A DNA stretch of 64,000 nucleotides, taken from assembly GCA_035610365.1 (NCBI GenBank), contig CM069433.1, positions 190,100,760 to 190,164,759 on the forward strand, read 5' to 3'. The DNA is from Aquatica leii. Lineage: Eukaryota; Arthropoda; Insecta; Coleoptera; Lampyridae. Below are positions 1-9,537 of the stretch, piece after piece (positions within the stretch are counted from its first letter, which is position 1; every line of letters starts with the position of its first letter). Position numbers and translations under genes: made by a program. A model generated the notes under the pieces. It did not search any database. It was not told the origin of the DNA and was given only the letters and a program-made list of their open reading frames with translations.

Positions 1-29
1 AAAAAGTCGAATGCCTCCGGAGAACTGCC

Positions 30-1340
30 GTGGTTGATGATGAGTGGGAACCTGAGCAGTTACGTCGCGAACAAGAAGACGATCCTGAAATAAGACAACT
101 CCTTGACTGGAAAGAAAGCGGCCGACGACCAACCTGGGAAGAAGTGAGTGCTTTGGGCAGAAATATCAAAGCGTACTGGGCGCAGTGGGACTCCTTGATA
201 GTAGAAGACGGTCTTCTTAAGCGATCCCTAGAAAGTGCCAAGGGCACGCGAAACAGACTACAGCTGGTAGTGCCGAAGAGCAGGGTGACCGAAGTGTTGA
301 AGCATCTCCACGATGGGACATCAGGAGGACACTTTGGCATTAAGAAGACGTTGGGTAAAGTGCGAGAACGATTCTACTGGATGAACTGCAAAGAGGACGT
401 CATGAAATGGTGCCGTAAATGCATAGTCTGCGCTTCAGGAAATGGTCCAGCGTGAAAGCGCAAAGCACCCATGAAACAATACAACGTAGGAAGCCCTTTG
501 GAAAGAGTAGCGATTGACATCGCAGGGCCGTTCCCAGAATCCGATTCGGGAAATAAATACATCTTGGTGGCGATGGATTATTTCACGAAATGGACGGAGG
601 CTTACGCCATACCCAATCAGGAAGCAGCTACAGTCGCAGACATATTAGTAAAGGAGTTTTTCTGCCGGTTTGGAGTTCCGTTGGAATTACACTCCGATCA
701 AGGCCGCAATTTTGAGTCTGGGCTGTTTCAAGAAGTTTGCCGACTGTTAGGAATTAAAAAGACTAGGACAACGCCTCTCCATCCTCAGTCTGATGGCATG
801 GTTGAACGGATGAATCGAACAATGGGCAAGTACTTAGCCAAGGTAGTGTCCGAACACCAAAGAGACTGGGATCAGTATTTGCACCTTTTCCTAATGGCAT
901 ACCGATCATCCGTTCACGAAAGCACAGGCCAAACACCATCCTGTGTAATGCTCGGTCGTGAAATACAATTGCCATGCGACCTTCAATTTGGTCGAAGACC
1001 GGAAGAGGAAGTCGCTGGAGAAGATTACGTCAGCAAGCTGGCAAAGAGGCTAGACGAAGTACATGAAGAGGTTCGTAAAAACACACAAATTGCCAGCGAC
1101 AGGATGAAAACAAGATACGACGTCAAGGCGCAAAATGGTGGGTTTCAACCTGGCGATATGGTCTGGTTGTATAACCCTCAAAGGAGACGTGGTTTGTCGC
1201 CGAAGCTGCAAAGGCAATGGGAGGGCCCCTATGAAGTCGTGCAGCGTATTAACGACGTTATATACCGCATCCGAAAACCGCCCAGAGGCAAGCCAAAAGT
1301 GGTCCACGTCGATCGTCTAGCCCCGTTTGCTGGCGATAAC
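30..1340 (+). pseudogene. Gypsy integrase region (fossil)
   Basis: This part encodes the integrase of the left-edge LTR element. The N-terminal zinc-binding domain is recognisable from the paired histidines in LKHLHDGTSGGHFG and the cysteines in CRKCIVC. The core follows with the acidic residues in context: IDIAGPF, LHSDQGRNFES and DGMVERMNRT. A C-terminal module with GPYEVV and VHVDRLAP ends the integrase proper. In the family this enzyme joins the cDNA to host DNA in the nucleus. The copy counts as broken, with about one break. Base composition is richer in GC than the flanking AT-rich DNA, as expected for a fairly recent arrival. Confidence 0.85.
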
Positions 1341-1419
1341 CACAATCCGCAAGTTCAGGTCCGAACCAGAGTAATAAGTAGCAGAACCAGGAATCCAATC
1401 GAAGAAATGGAGTTCGAAA

Positions 1420-2129
1420 AGTTTATGAACTTATATGGAGGTTCTGGAAAAGCTAGGTTCGGAGTTACCACCGAGGAACAACAAGACCTGTTCCAGACAC
1501 AAAAAGATTACGCCATCGCACATTGCGTGAGCGAGGACCTTGACATGTCCAAAGGGGTTGCAGTCGTGTTTAAAAAGAAGTTTGGGCAGCTAGATGAATT
1601 ACGAAGACAGCAACCGGCAGTCGGAAAAGTTTTAGGACTACGTGGTGACGGACGCTTCGTTTTTTATTTGGTCACCAAGAAATACTCACGTGTCAAGCCG
1701 TTATATAAAGATCTATGGCGAACATTATGGGGTCTGAAGAGACAAATGGAGTTCCATCATGTTAAGAAATTGGCAGTGCCCAAGCTTGGTTGTGGCTTAG
1801 ATCGACTGAATTGGAGGACAGTTCGAAACATGTTGGAGGTCGTCTTCAGAGGAACAGGCATTCAAGTGTTGGTCTGTAGTTACCAACCGAGGAGAGTATT
1901 GGGTCGGGAAAAGTCCATTGAGTGTTACTTTTATGGTCAAGGAAGTTGCCGGAATGGAGGAAGCTGCCGCTATCGCCACGATCCCTTTTACCGGTGTCGC
2001 ATCCAGTCTCCTGTTCTGGGACAGAACAGTCCTAAGAAGGGGGCAGTGAAACGTCCGAGAAATTACTTGCAAATGCAAGAACCTTCTGGAGGCTGTTATC
2101 TAGTTTCTAGAAGATATAGCGAAAAGTAA
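1420..2129 (+). CDS. Macro domain (OARD1-like) plus CCCH zinc finger tail of the Gypsy pol frame
   Basis: This is the downstream part of the open frame that starts at 471 (552 residues), after the integrase. Residues about 320-470 match the macro-domain fold of OARD1 (C6orf130), which binds ADP-ribose and removes it from glutamates. Recognisable pieces are YAIAHCVSEDLDM, AVVFKKKFG, FVFYLVTKK and PKLGCGLDRLNW. The lysine of TKK and the aspartate of GCGLDRL sit where OARD1 has its catalytic Lys84 and Asp125. Residues about 484-503 form a CCCH finger with spacing C-x7-C-x5-C-x3-H, a fold that usually binds RNA. The order integrase, macro, CCCH in one frame suggests a host-derived gain carried by the element. 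That it counters ADP-ribosylation-based defence is inference. Confidence 0.8.
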
Positions 2130-2153
2130 GGAACGCTCGAGAAAGATTCGCCG

Positions 2154-2499
2154 ATGTCTATAAATACGTAAGAAAGAAATCGTAGGTCAGTTATTGCTGG
2201 AACGCGAATGCAGCTGTATTAAGAAGATTATCAAGTTGAAATAAATACGTATCGTTAGCACGTGTTTGTCTACATAAATAAATCGAGAATAATCGTGTAT
2301 GTGATAATTAGTGTAAACAAGTGTGAAATCCGAGAACGTTATCTTATCTTAAGTGATATAAATTATAGTGTAAGTGTTTTTATTAAATATTATTATTAGC
2401 TCGGTTAATTTAAAAGTGTATATTTTTCTAGAATAAGTAAACGTAGTTTTAGTCGTTTTAAATAAATTAGTTTTTGATAAATAAATACGTAACACTACA
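2154..2499 (+). repeat. Probable 3' LTR of the left-edge Gypsy element
   Basis: The stretch begins TGTCTATAAATACG, with a TATA-like box at its very start, and ends AACACTACA just before LINE-derived sequence. It therefore has the TG...CA ends of an LTR and is about 346 bp long. A purine-rich run precedes it. The partner LTR lies outside the window, so the borders are inferred from the TG/CA ends and from the abrupt change to sequence shared with 26.15-26.36 kb. Confidence 0.5.
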
Positions 2500-2800
2500 T
2501 AATGGAGGTTGAAAAAGTAGGAGAAGCAGCGCGCGACAGCGTGGCTTTCTGGGATTACGATCAGTGACTAGTGCCGACTTAACCCTTTCAGTCGTGCAAC
2601 AGGAGATTACGGCCGTATAGGTCTTATTACCTTTACCCTCGAGGAGGTAGGGCTTTCCGTGGTAAGGAACTCACATTAATAGGAAATCGCAATATAATTA
2701 ATAAATAAATAGGTTTATACCAAGAATCGTAGTTGCTCACAATTTAGAAAATATCAATTACCTAAGCTTTAGCTGAAAAGAGATCCTGAAGGAGTTGGCA
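2500..2800 (-). mobile_element. R1-like LINE, 5' end fragment
   Basis: This stretch aligns closely with 26149-26360, the 5' end of the R1-like LINE copy at 21.7-26.4 kb. Shared words include CTTTCCGTGGTAAGGAACTC and CAAGCTTTAGCT. The copy must run toward lower coordinates on the minus strand, so the left-edge Gypsy element sits where LINE ORF1 should continue. No coding sequence is visible here. Confidence 0.65.
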
Positions 2801-4533
2801 GCATGGTAAGTGAAACGTCGAAGCAAACTACACGGCGTAAGATTGTACTACATACGACACCGGCCGTGAAAGCCTACAGAATATTATTTGTCTCTAATCT
2901 CTAAATCGTGTACTAATCTAAAACACTAAAAACTTTTCTCTTTAAGGTCACATTTGTTTAATATTTCCCGTACTCAGAAAAATGTACTGTATCGAAATTC
3001 GTTGAAAAAATGAGTTACCATTTAAAAAAATTTCAATGATGTATGACTCGGAAACAAAACACGAGCAAAAAATGCCAATGGCCAAAAAAGTGACATTTAA
3101 ACAAACAAAATTTCCTCAAATTTTATCATTCAGAAATGAACTTATTCCGTACTTTAGGAGCTCAGTGTATAAACAATTATAACAATTTTATTTTATTAAA
3201 TATTGCGTATTACTACTATTTTAATAATTTGTGGAGCACAACTTACTTATACATTCAACGTACGGTTAGTATAAAAAAATAATATTTTGTTGAGCAAGGT
3301 TAGTTACCAATGCGGTTCAAGTTTTTAAAAATAGAAATACTTTTTTGTAAAACTAGTTTGTACTTGAAACAATTTATTAATGTTGTAAAACTTTTATTGA
3401 AGACCAAAGTAACAAACATTACAAATAAAAATATGTACTTTTTTTTTACTTGATATCGTGTACCAGCAAAAAACGTTCGCTTCCTACCTACAATTAAGAG
3501 ATCCTTGACATTATCAAGGTAGTAATTCTTAAGCCACTTATCTATCCATTTCGCAAAATTTTTGTAATTTGAGATTACGCTTTTATTGGCTAATTGTGTT
3601 TATTTAGTTTTTCTAAGTGATTAGTGTGTATAAAAAACAGCTCCATAATAAAGAATGAAAACGAGTTTACAATTAAAGCGCGTTAGTCACACGAGGCAAG
3701 TCAACAGGTAGCTTAGTATAATACCATGACTTAGAGCATCAATACAACACATCTAACCAAGCGAATCTTGAATTAATTGCCAAAAACAATGTTTCTCAAA
3801 AACTTTTTTTTTAATCATTTCAAGCTGCACTACTGGCCGATTTTAACATGTGTGTGGTTTTTAGTGGGATTTTTAATAACGTAAGTATGTTTGATTTTTG
3901 TTAAATTTATAAACAATTTAAATAATTTAAGATAATTTATAAACACGTAACCTTGGTGTTTTTACCATTTTTTTGTGCGACGTTCATGGTGATGTTCATA
4001 ATAGTTGCAATATTTATATTTGTGTTAAGCGTGATATAACAATTCTTTTGTTATATTATAGTCTATATAAACTAAAAGTGTGAGATAGTCTCGGGTTATT
4101 CAATAACTGATTGTATCTACAAAAATGTTAGTAACATTTATCCTTCGAGCAATTCAATCAACAATTTTTTGCGTTAATTAATAACGAATACGTTTCGAAT
4201 TGTTTTGTTTAAAATTTAGCGTTTCAAACATTTTTGAATTCTATTTTTCTGTTAGTATTTGTTGAAAAAAGCATCCACAAACAACGATTCAAAAATTTTA
4301 AAAATGGAATTTTCATTGAAATTACGTCATTTCTCGGTACTACATTTGCATTAGAAAAAAATCAATTTTTAAAAACAAAGTTTGTGTCCCAGCGTTTTCG
4401 TTTGTATTATTCAGTTTTGCGCACACAAGGAATGTGATCTTGACGAAACTCAGGTCCGTGCCTAGCACTTTTGGCGCCCTTGTGCAAATTTAAAATAACG
4501 CCCTGAATTTGTATTACGTTTATATGTGAGTAC
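2801..4533. other. AT-rich intergenic DNA, no gene seen
   Basis: About 1.7 kb of AT-rich DNA. The longest open frame (4234-4437, 67 codons) is low in complexity and resembles nothing I know. I see no transposon end, RNA gene or convincing promoter. Confidence 0.6.
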
Positions 4534-4681
4534 TAAACAGCGGATAGTAAGGCAAGAAAAAATACCAAAAAAGATGGCATAAAAAGCATATTAAACCTGC
4601 CAAAAAAGCAATAAAAAAAGCACAAATATCTATTAAAATTTACAGTTTATTTTTTTGTTTTGTAATGTTTATTACGGTTTA

Positions 4682-5035
4682 TTAAGTGCTATTATTTTCC
4701 CAACCACAAATTAAATATTTTTCAATATTTTGACCAAGAAACTGTTGCCTTTTATCATTTAAAATATTTTTATACAAGGAAAAAGTTCTTTCGTCATCAC
4801 AAGATGTTAGTGGAGCAAATTTTAATGTCGATGTTTCCGTTATTGTTAAAGATATTTTCTGTTGATGCTTCACGACCTCCCCTTTTTGAATTTCAGTCAG
4901 TTGTTTAAAGAAGTCAAAAGAAGGGATTTTTGATGTGACGGAATCCAATTTTTGATTAATTTTGCTTCCTATAGTCCCTGGACATGCTCTTATAATTGCT
5001 CTTATTCTTTCGAATGTAGCAAAAGATTCGGTCAT
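4682..5035 (-). pseudogene. hAT transposase, C-terminal dimerisation part (copy 2)
   Basis: The 117-residue frame ends with FAPLTSCDDERTFSLYKNIL and then GQNIEKYLIC, the hAT C-terminal dimerisation signature (compare SCERxFS followed by ENLEKYL in active hATs). It is closely similar to the end of the 29997-30506 frame of copy 1. It is only the tail of the enzyme: the rest lies at 7220-8419 beyond the pogo insertion, with sequence missing between, so this copy cannot make transposase. Confidence 0.8.
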
Positions 5036-6944
5036 TGCGGTTTCGCTTTTTTCTAGCTTCTTTAATTCGTCTCTTTATGACTGTCTTAAGAAACTCAAAA
5101 GTAAGAAGAATTTAATTGACTCGGGAAATGAAAGCAGTAGTTCAGATGAGGATGCGTCTCCTTTATCAAAATATGCTACTCGTCAAATATTCTCTCCAGG
5201 AGAAGAAAAACAGTTGGAAATTTACCTACAGCAATCTTCCAAAAGCAGAAAATACCAGCATTGCACGAGCAGCGGCTTTCAACAAAGCCAATGTTACTTC
5301 GTTTTTTATTTTTTTTTTAATTATGCAGAAGTTCAACAAAAATACAATTTTTCTCCTAATCGTATTTGGAATACTGACGAAACTGGTGTGACAACCGTTT
5401 TTCAGGCTCCAAAAGTTATTGCCGAAACAGGGACAAAAGGAGTGGGCCAGTCCGTTTCAGCTGAAAGGGGCGTATTAGTTACAATGTGCGGCTTCATTTC
5501 TGCTGTGCGAAATACAATTCCTCCGGGATATGTATTCCCTCGTGTACGTATGAAGGAGCAGTTTATGTATGGTTCCGTACCTGGGGCAATAGGCTTTGCC
5601 GAGAAGTCCGGGTGGATGTCTTCAAAAATTTGTCTTCAGTTATTGGAGCATATTCAAAAACATACTGGTTGTATCCAAGCAAATCCAATTCTTTTGTTGC
5701 TTGATGACCATGAAACACACACTTCACTTGAGGCGATAAACTATTGTCGTGAAAATGGCATAGTTCTACTATCATTCCCACCCCATTGCACTCACAAGAT
5801 GCAACCCCTAAATAGGTGCATTTATGGCCCATTTAAGACCAGATGTAAGGCTGCCTTTAATGACTTCATGATTTCAAATCCTGGAAAACCAATTGGAATT
5901 TATGACATCGCTAAATTCACTGCAGATCTTTATCTGCAAAGTTTTACACCAAAAAACATTATCAGCAGCTTCTCCAGTACCAGCTTGTGGCCTATTAATT
6001 CTATGATTTTTAATTTCATGGGGTCACTCGTCACAGATCGGGCAGATCCTGAAGTTCAAATAAAACAGTGTGAATTGCCATCAACTTCTATTACATATAA
6101 CATTTCGTTTATTCCGTCCATCAGCATGAGAACTAACAATCTGGCCGATTCCGAAATTGATGAAGTGACTATGACGATAAGAATGTTATTAAATGACATA
6201 GTAAATCGCGTTACAAAACCAAAAGCTAAAATATTATCCGTCCACATCTTCAGACCATTACCAAAGGCAGGTCCGAGGAAAACAAATGGAAAGTCTCGAC
6301 TAGGTAAATCCAGAATTTATACGAGTACACCGGAGAAGGAAAGAATTCAAGAATTGGAAACTATGAGAAAACAAAAGTTGGAAAGAAAAAACACTAAGAG
6401 GAATATAATACAAAGTGGAGGTGAAGTGAAACAAAAAAGATACAAAAGTTAGGGAGAAGGTCAAAGGGAAGGCACCAAAGAAAAAGTTGCAGAAAATAGA
6501 TAGTGACTCCTCAGATTCTGATGTCATTTGCCACAGAATATTGTTCATGAGACAAAATTTTTTGACGATCTGTCTGATTTCCTGGATGAGTTTCAAGACA
6601 ATGATGTGCCCATGCTATTGGATGACGACGTAATCAATTGTAATGATTATTTGCTTGTCAAATTTCCGACCAACAAAAGGGCATTACATTACATTGGCAG
6701 AGTGGAATCTTGCAATAATGATGGCTCTTATACAGTAAATTTTTTACGAAAGTATAAAAGTGGTTTTCGCTTTCCAGACTTGCAAGATATTTCGACTGTT
6801 TCCAGAGAAGACATCGTTTCAAAAATACCTAACCCTGTGGAAGCACCAGGAACTTCCAGGATGAGCTCGCTCATAAAATTTTATTTGCACTTATTTATAA
6901 AAACTATTTCTATTATGTATGTCTTTTATTCTCTTAAAAATTAA
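4962..6944 (+). pseudogene. Pogo/Tigger-like transposase with Tudor-like tail (broken, 5' truncated)
   Basis: The first long frame (4962-6452, 496 codons) is a chance fusion: its first ~37 codons are the antisense of the hAT copy, and pogo sequence begins at 5072 with LYDCLKKLKS. The DDE domain is clear: IWNTDETG, then LLLLDDHETH. The third catalytic position reads MQPLNRC, where family members have MQPLDRC, so the aspartate is replaced by asparagine. The CENP-B DNA-binding part is missing by internal deletion, with a frame change near 5250; the bypassed segment ENTSIARAAAFNK is in another frame. After the stop at 6450-6452 two frame changes lead to 6528-6944, which encodes a small Tudor/chromo-like domain (YLLVKFPTNK, YIGRVES, YTVNFLRK). 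Dead copy. Confidence 0.85.
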
Positions 6945-7212
6945 TAAATTCTGAATTTTATTAGACTTATCCGAATGTACCTCACTACTTGTCCAAATGT
7001 GCCCCACTATGGGGCAGATTCGGACAAATGCATCTTTTGGGGAAAAATATAACTAAAGGAAAACAACTGCATTTTTTTGATTGAGATAGTTGCTAAAATG
7101 TTGGAAATAGTCTAAGGTATCCATAGCACCAGAAATACCTCAAATTTTTTTTCTTATTTTTGCAATATTAATTTTTAAAAAAACGTGTCCGAACCTACCC
7201 CACCTTACCCTA
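5072..7212 (+). mobile_element. Pogo-like DNA transposon nested in hAT copy 2, 5' end lost
   Basis: The right end is intact. It reads CCGAACCTACCCCACCTTAC CC followed by TA at 7211-7212, after which hAT sequence resumes; copy 1 of the hAT has GTATAAGAC at that site, as expected for insertion into TA. Short words related to TCCGAATGT and GTCCAAATGTGCCCCAC recur in the last 250 bp, typical of subterminal transposase sites. The left end is missing, deleted together with flanking hAT sequence. Hence it is a dead 5'-truncated copy, younger than the hAT copy it sits in. Confidence 0.8.
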
Positions 7213-7219
7213 TAAGACA

Positions 7220-8419
7220 ATGTCAGATAATGGTATGAACTGTACGTTTTTCATTTTTTCAAAATGTGTGGTATAAAAAATGTAAGCAGATAACCAAGTT
7301 CCCCATCTTGTTATGATAGGTTCCGGTGGAAGTTTAACATCTGTAAGTTTTTTTATAGGGTCTTACCCGTAATGGTGCTTTCACAAAAACCTGAAGCAAG
7401 ATCCAATAATCAAAAAAGGAATCTAATATGTTAGAGATTTTTACCTTTTTGGTGGCAGAAATTAACTTTTTTACTATTGCAAACTCGTCTCTAATGAATT
7501 CACACACCTTGTGCATTCCATGTGCTAGACAAGTTAAATATTTTGATTTGATTTGATCATGTAAGGTGCTGCATCGGTTACGAATAAGAGAACCTTTTCT
7601 TTTTTTACTCCATTGGGATACAGAAGTCTACAAACATAAAATCATATCATTTTAATTAATAGATTGGATTATATTAATCAATCATTTAAAAAAAACGTAA
7701 ACATAAAAAAAAATTGCAACTGTTTTGGGATTGGTCTGTGGAATTTCTTTGGATGCTAGCAAATGAGCTTTTCCTGGTTCTAGTTCAGACAATTTACCAA
7801 CTACAAAATTAGATATATATCGACCTCTGCAATCGGTTGTTTCATCAACCGAAGCACAAATGTAATGGTTCCCAATGTCATTCCTTATTGTTTGTATTTT
7901 CTATAAAAAGTAAACCAGCATTTTAAAAACTATTAATACTTTAATTAAACTGCTTACTGATTGCTAACATATGTCTAAATTTTTTTTTCTCAAAGTTGAC
8001 TCATCTGGAACAAGTTGTCCGGTGTATTTTTCGAAGGAATTGCGAAAATTGATCTAAAATTTTTTAAGAGGAATTTGAGCCGACACCAATGCTTCGCAAA
8101 AATCTAGGACAAAAGTTGTTTTTGATGGGTCCGGTTTATTCTGTTGATCTTCTATAACGTTTTTTAACAATGGTTGTTTCATAGTTTTTTTTATATTTTT
8201 TTAAATGTAAACCACTACCCAAGTGTTGTGTTACATTGTCCTTTTTGTAACAATACATACATATACTAGTAATTAAAAGCATTTAAATTAAGATAATACA
8301 AACTTACTGATTTTGAACAAACTTGACAAAAAAAGTTTTTTCCGTCGGTTGTTAAATTATTGTCCAATTTACTCCACTTGTAATAATTTTCAAATTTTAA
8401 TTGTTTATTAGGTGGCATT
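7220..8419 (-). pseudogene. hAT transposase, N-terminal and catalytic parts (copy 2)
   Basis: On the minus strand a start codon at 8419-8417 opens a short exon reading MPPNKQLKFENYYKWSKLDN and ending in a BED-type finger half, FFCQVCSK. A good donor (GTAAGT) follows at 8307. Downstream, 7334-7516 includes HKVCEFIRDEFAIV, matching the region after the second catalytic residue in copy 1. The body contains stops and frame changes and is separated from its C-terminal tail (4682-5035) by the pogo insertion. The predicted protein is of the CGGBP1-like hAT type. Confidence 0.7.
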
Positions 8420-8498
8420 TTTAAAAACTTACTCACAGCACAACAGCAATAGACTATTGCAGGTATTTATAACAATCAAAGAATATTTTAGTCATGTG

Positions 8499-9537
8499 TT
8501 TAATTCGTTCCGCAACCTTGCTCGTATCTTGAATTACTCGTATCTCGAAGCAAATTTCCTCATACAAAACAATTGAACTACCATTAATCCGTTCCAACTC
8601 CCAAAATGTCACCCCAGTTATTTTTGTTACGCGGTTTTGAATAATAAAAACGTATTTATAAATGACAAATATTTATTATACAAAAACAAAAAAGAGAATG
8701 TAAAGAAATAAATTAGATATCCTCACTGGTCTTTGCCTTTTTCGCTACATTTTTCTTGCTTTCACCTGTAGGCCGTTTAGAAAAAAACATGTCCAAGAAG
8801 GTTTGTTTCTTCCTCCCTCTCAAAATGTTCCGGAAATGAGTTAGGCAAGTGTCATTAAAAAGATCAGATGCACGACCTGTTGCAACTTTTTCTGGGTGTT
8901 TCTTTTCCACGAACTGTGAAACTCTCTCCCACATTTCTAAGATCTCCTTTATCTCACTTGTAGAAATAACCTCCTCCTCTGACTCCTCGAAACCAATTTC
9001 TTGCATAACCTCCGTATGCTGCTGTGACTGTAAGTCTTGTACCTCCTCAGTCTTCAGTTCTTGGGTGTGCTCCTCGACGAGATCGTTCATGTCTCTCTCT
9101 TCCACCTCTAGACCCATGGATTTCCTCAGAGACACAATCTCCTCCTCTACTGACATACCAGGTTCCAATTCTTCGTAGATTCTTTTAGCTACAGCTTCAA
9201 GCCACAGCTTTTTCTATGCAGAGGCCAAGGTCCTTGTTGTAATACCCAGCCAGGCCTGGTCGATAATTTTTAGGAAAATCGGGATATTAAAAACAGATGC
9301 TTGGTGTATAGCTTCTTAAAATTAGAAATCACCTGCTCATCCATGGCCTGCAGGATAGGAGTGGTGTTGGGTGGTAGGTAGCGAATCTTTATAAATTTGA
9401 ACTCCTCGAGGATGTCATCTTCGAGGTTTGGTGGATGAGCAGAGGCATTGTCGAGGATGAGAAGGGCTTGCACGGGTTGGTTTTTTTCCTGTAGATATTT
9501 CTTAACAGAAGGGCCGAAAACCAGGTTTAATTGGAAT
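8499..9537 (-). mobile_element. Tigger-type transposon, 3' part (broken)
   Basis: The plus-strand left end (AATTCGTTCCGCAACCTTGC, then ACTCGTATCTCGAAGCAAAT) has the look of a Tigger terminal region and begins exactly where the hAT copy stops. Two minus-strand frames belong to the transposase. 9270-9554 gives the second and third catalytic motifs, LLILDNASAHP and PPNTTPILQAMDEQ. 8713-9168 is the acidic C-terminal tail (LFNDTCLTHFRNILRGRKKQ). A frame change with stops separates them. The first catalytic aspartate and the DNA-binding domains are missing, because the right side is joined at about 9537 to a different transposon. Confidence 0.8.

Larger units (their letters stand above)
1..2499 (+). 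mobile_element. Gypsy-type LTR retrotransposon, 3' part (fossil, cut by window edge)
   Basis: Only the 3' part of the element is inside the window. It shows the end of pol in the usual Gypsy order: H2C2 zinc-binding region, integrase core, GPY/F-like module. An unusual extra tail and a probable 3' LTR follow. The module that reads LSPKLQRQWEGPYEVV and KVVHVDRLAPF resembles 412/Osvaldo-like Gypsy elements of insects; I cannot fix the clade without the reverse transcriptase, which lies off the left edge. The visible part has about one break, so it looks fairly young. It ends against the 5' end of an R1-like LINE, which suggests that it was inserted into that LINE. Confidence 0.85.
4534..8498 (-). 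mobile_element. hAT transposon copy 2 (CGGBP1-like), split by a pogo-like insertion
   Basis: 4534-5071 and 7211-8498 align with the more complete hAT copy at 29.86-32.39 kb. The left end reads TAAACAGCGGATAGTAAGG, one base different from copy 1 over its first 19 bases. The two halves are separated by a pogo-like element (5072-7210). About 140 bp of hAT sequence present in copy 1 (near 30387-30530) is missing at the junction, so part of the hAT and the 5' end of the pogo element were lost together. The match to copy 1 stops near 8498, where a Tigger end begins, so the right terminal repeat is absent. Confidence 0.85.

Noticed and set aside
4234-4437. 67-codon plus-strand frame
   Set aside because: Low complexity, no similarity known to me, AT-rich surroundings.
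8713-9168. Acidic 151-codon host protein
   Set aside because: The end LFNDTCLTHFRNILRGRKKQ is the C-terminus of Tigger transposases, and the DDE part lies just upstream.
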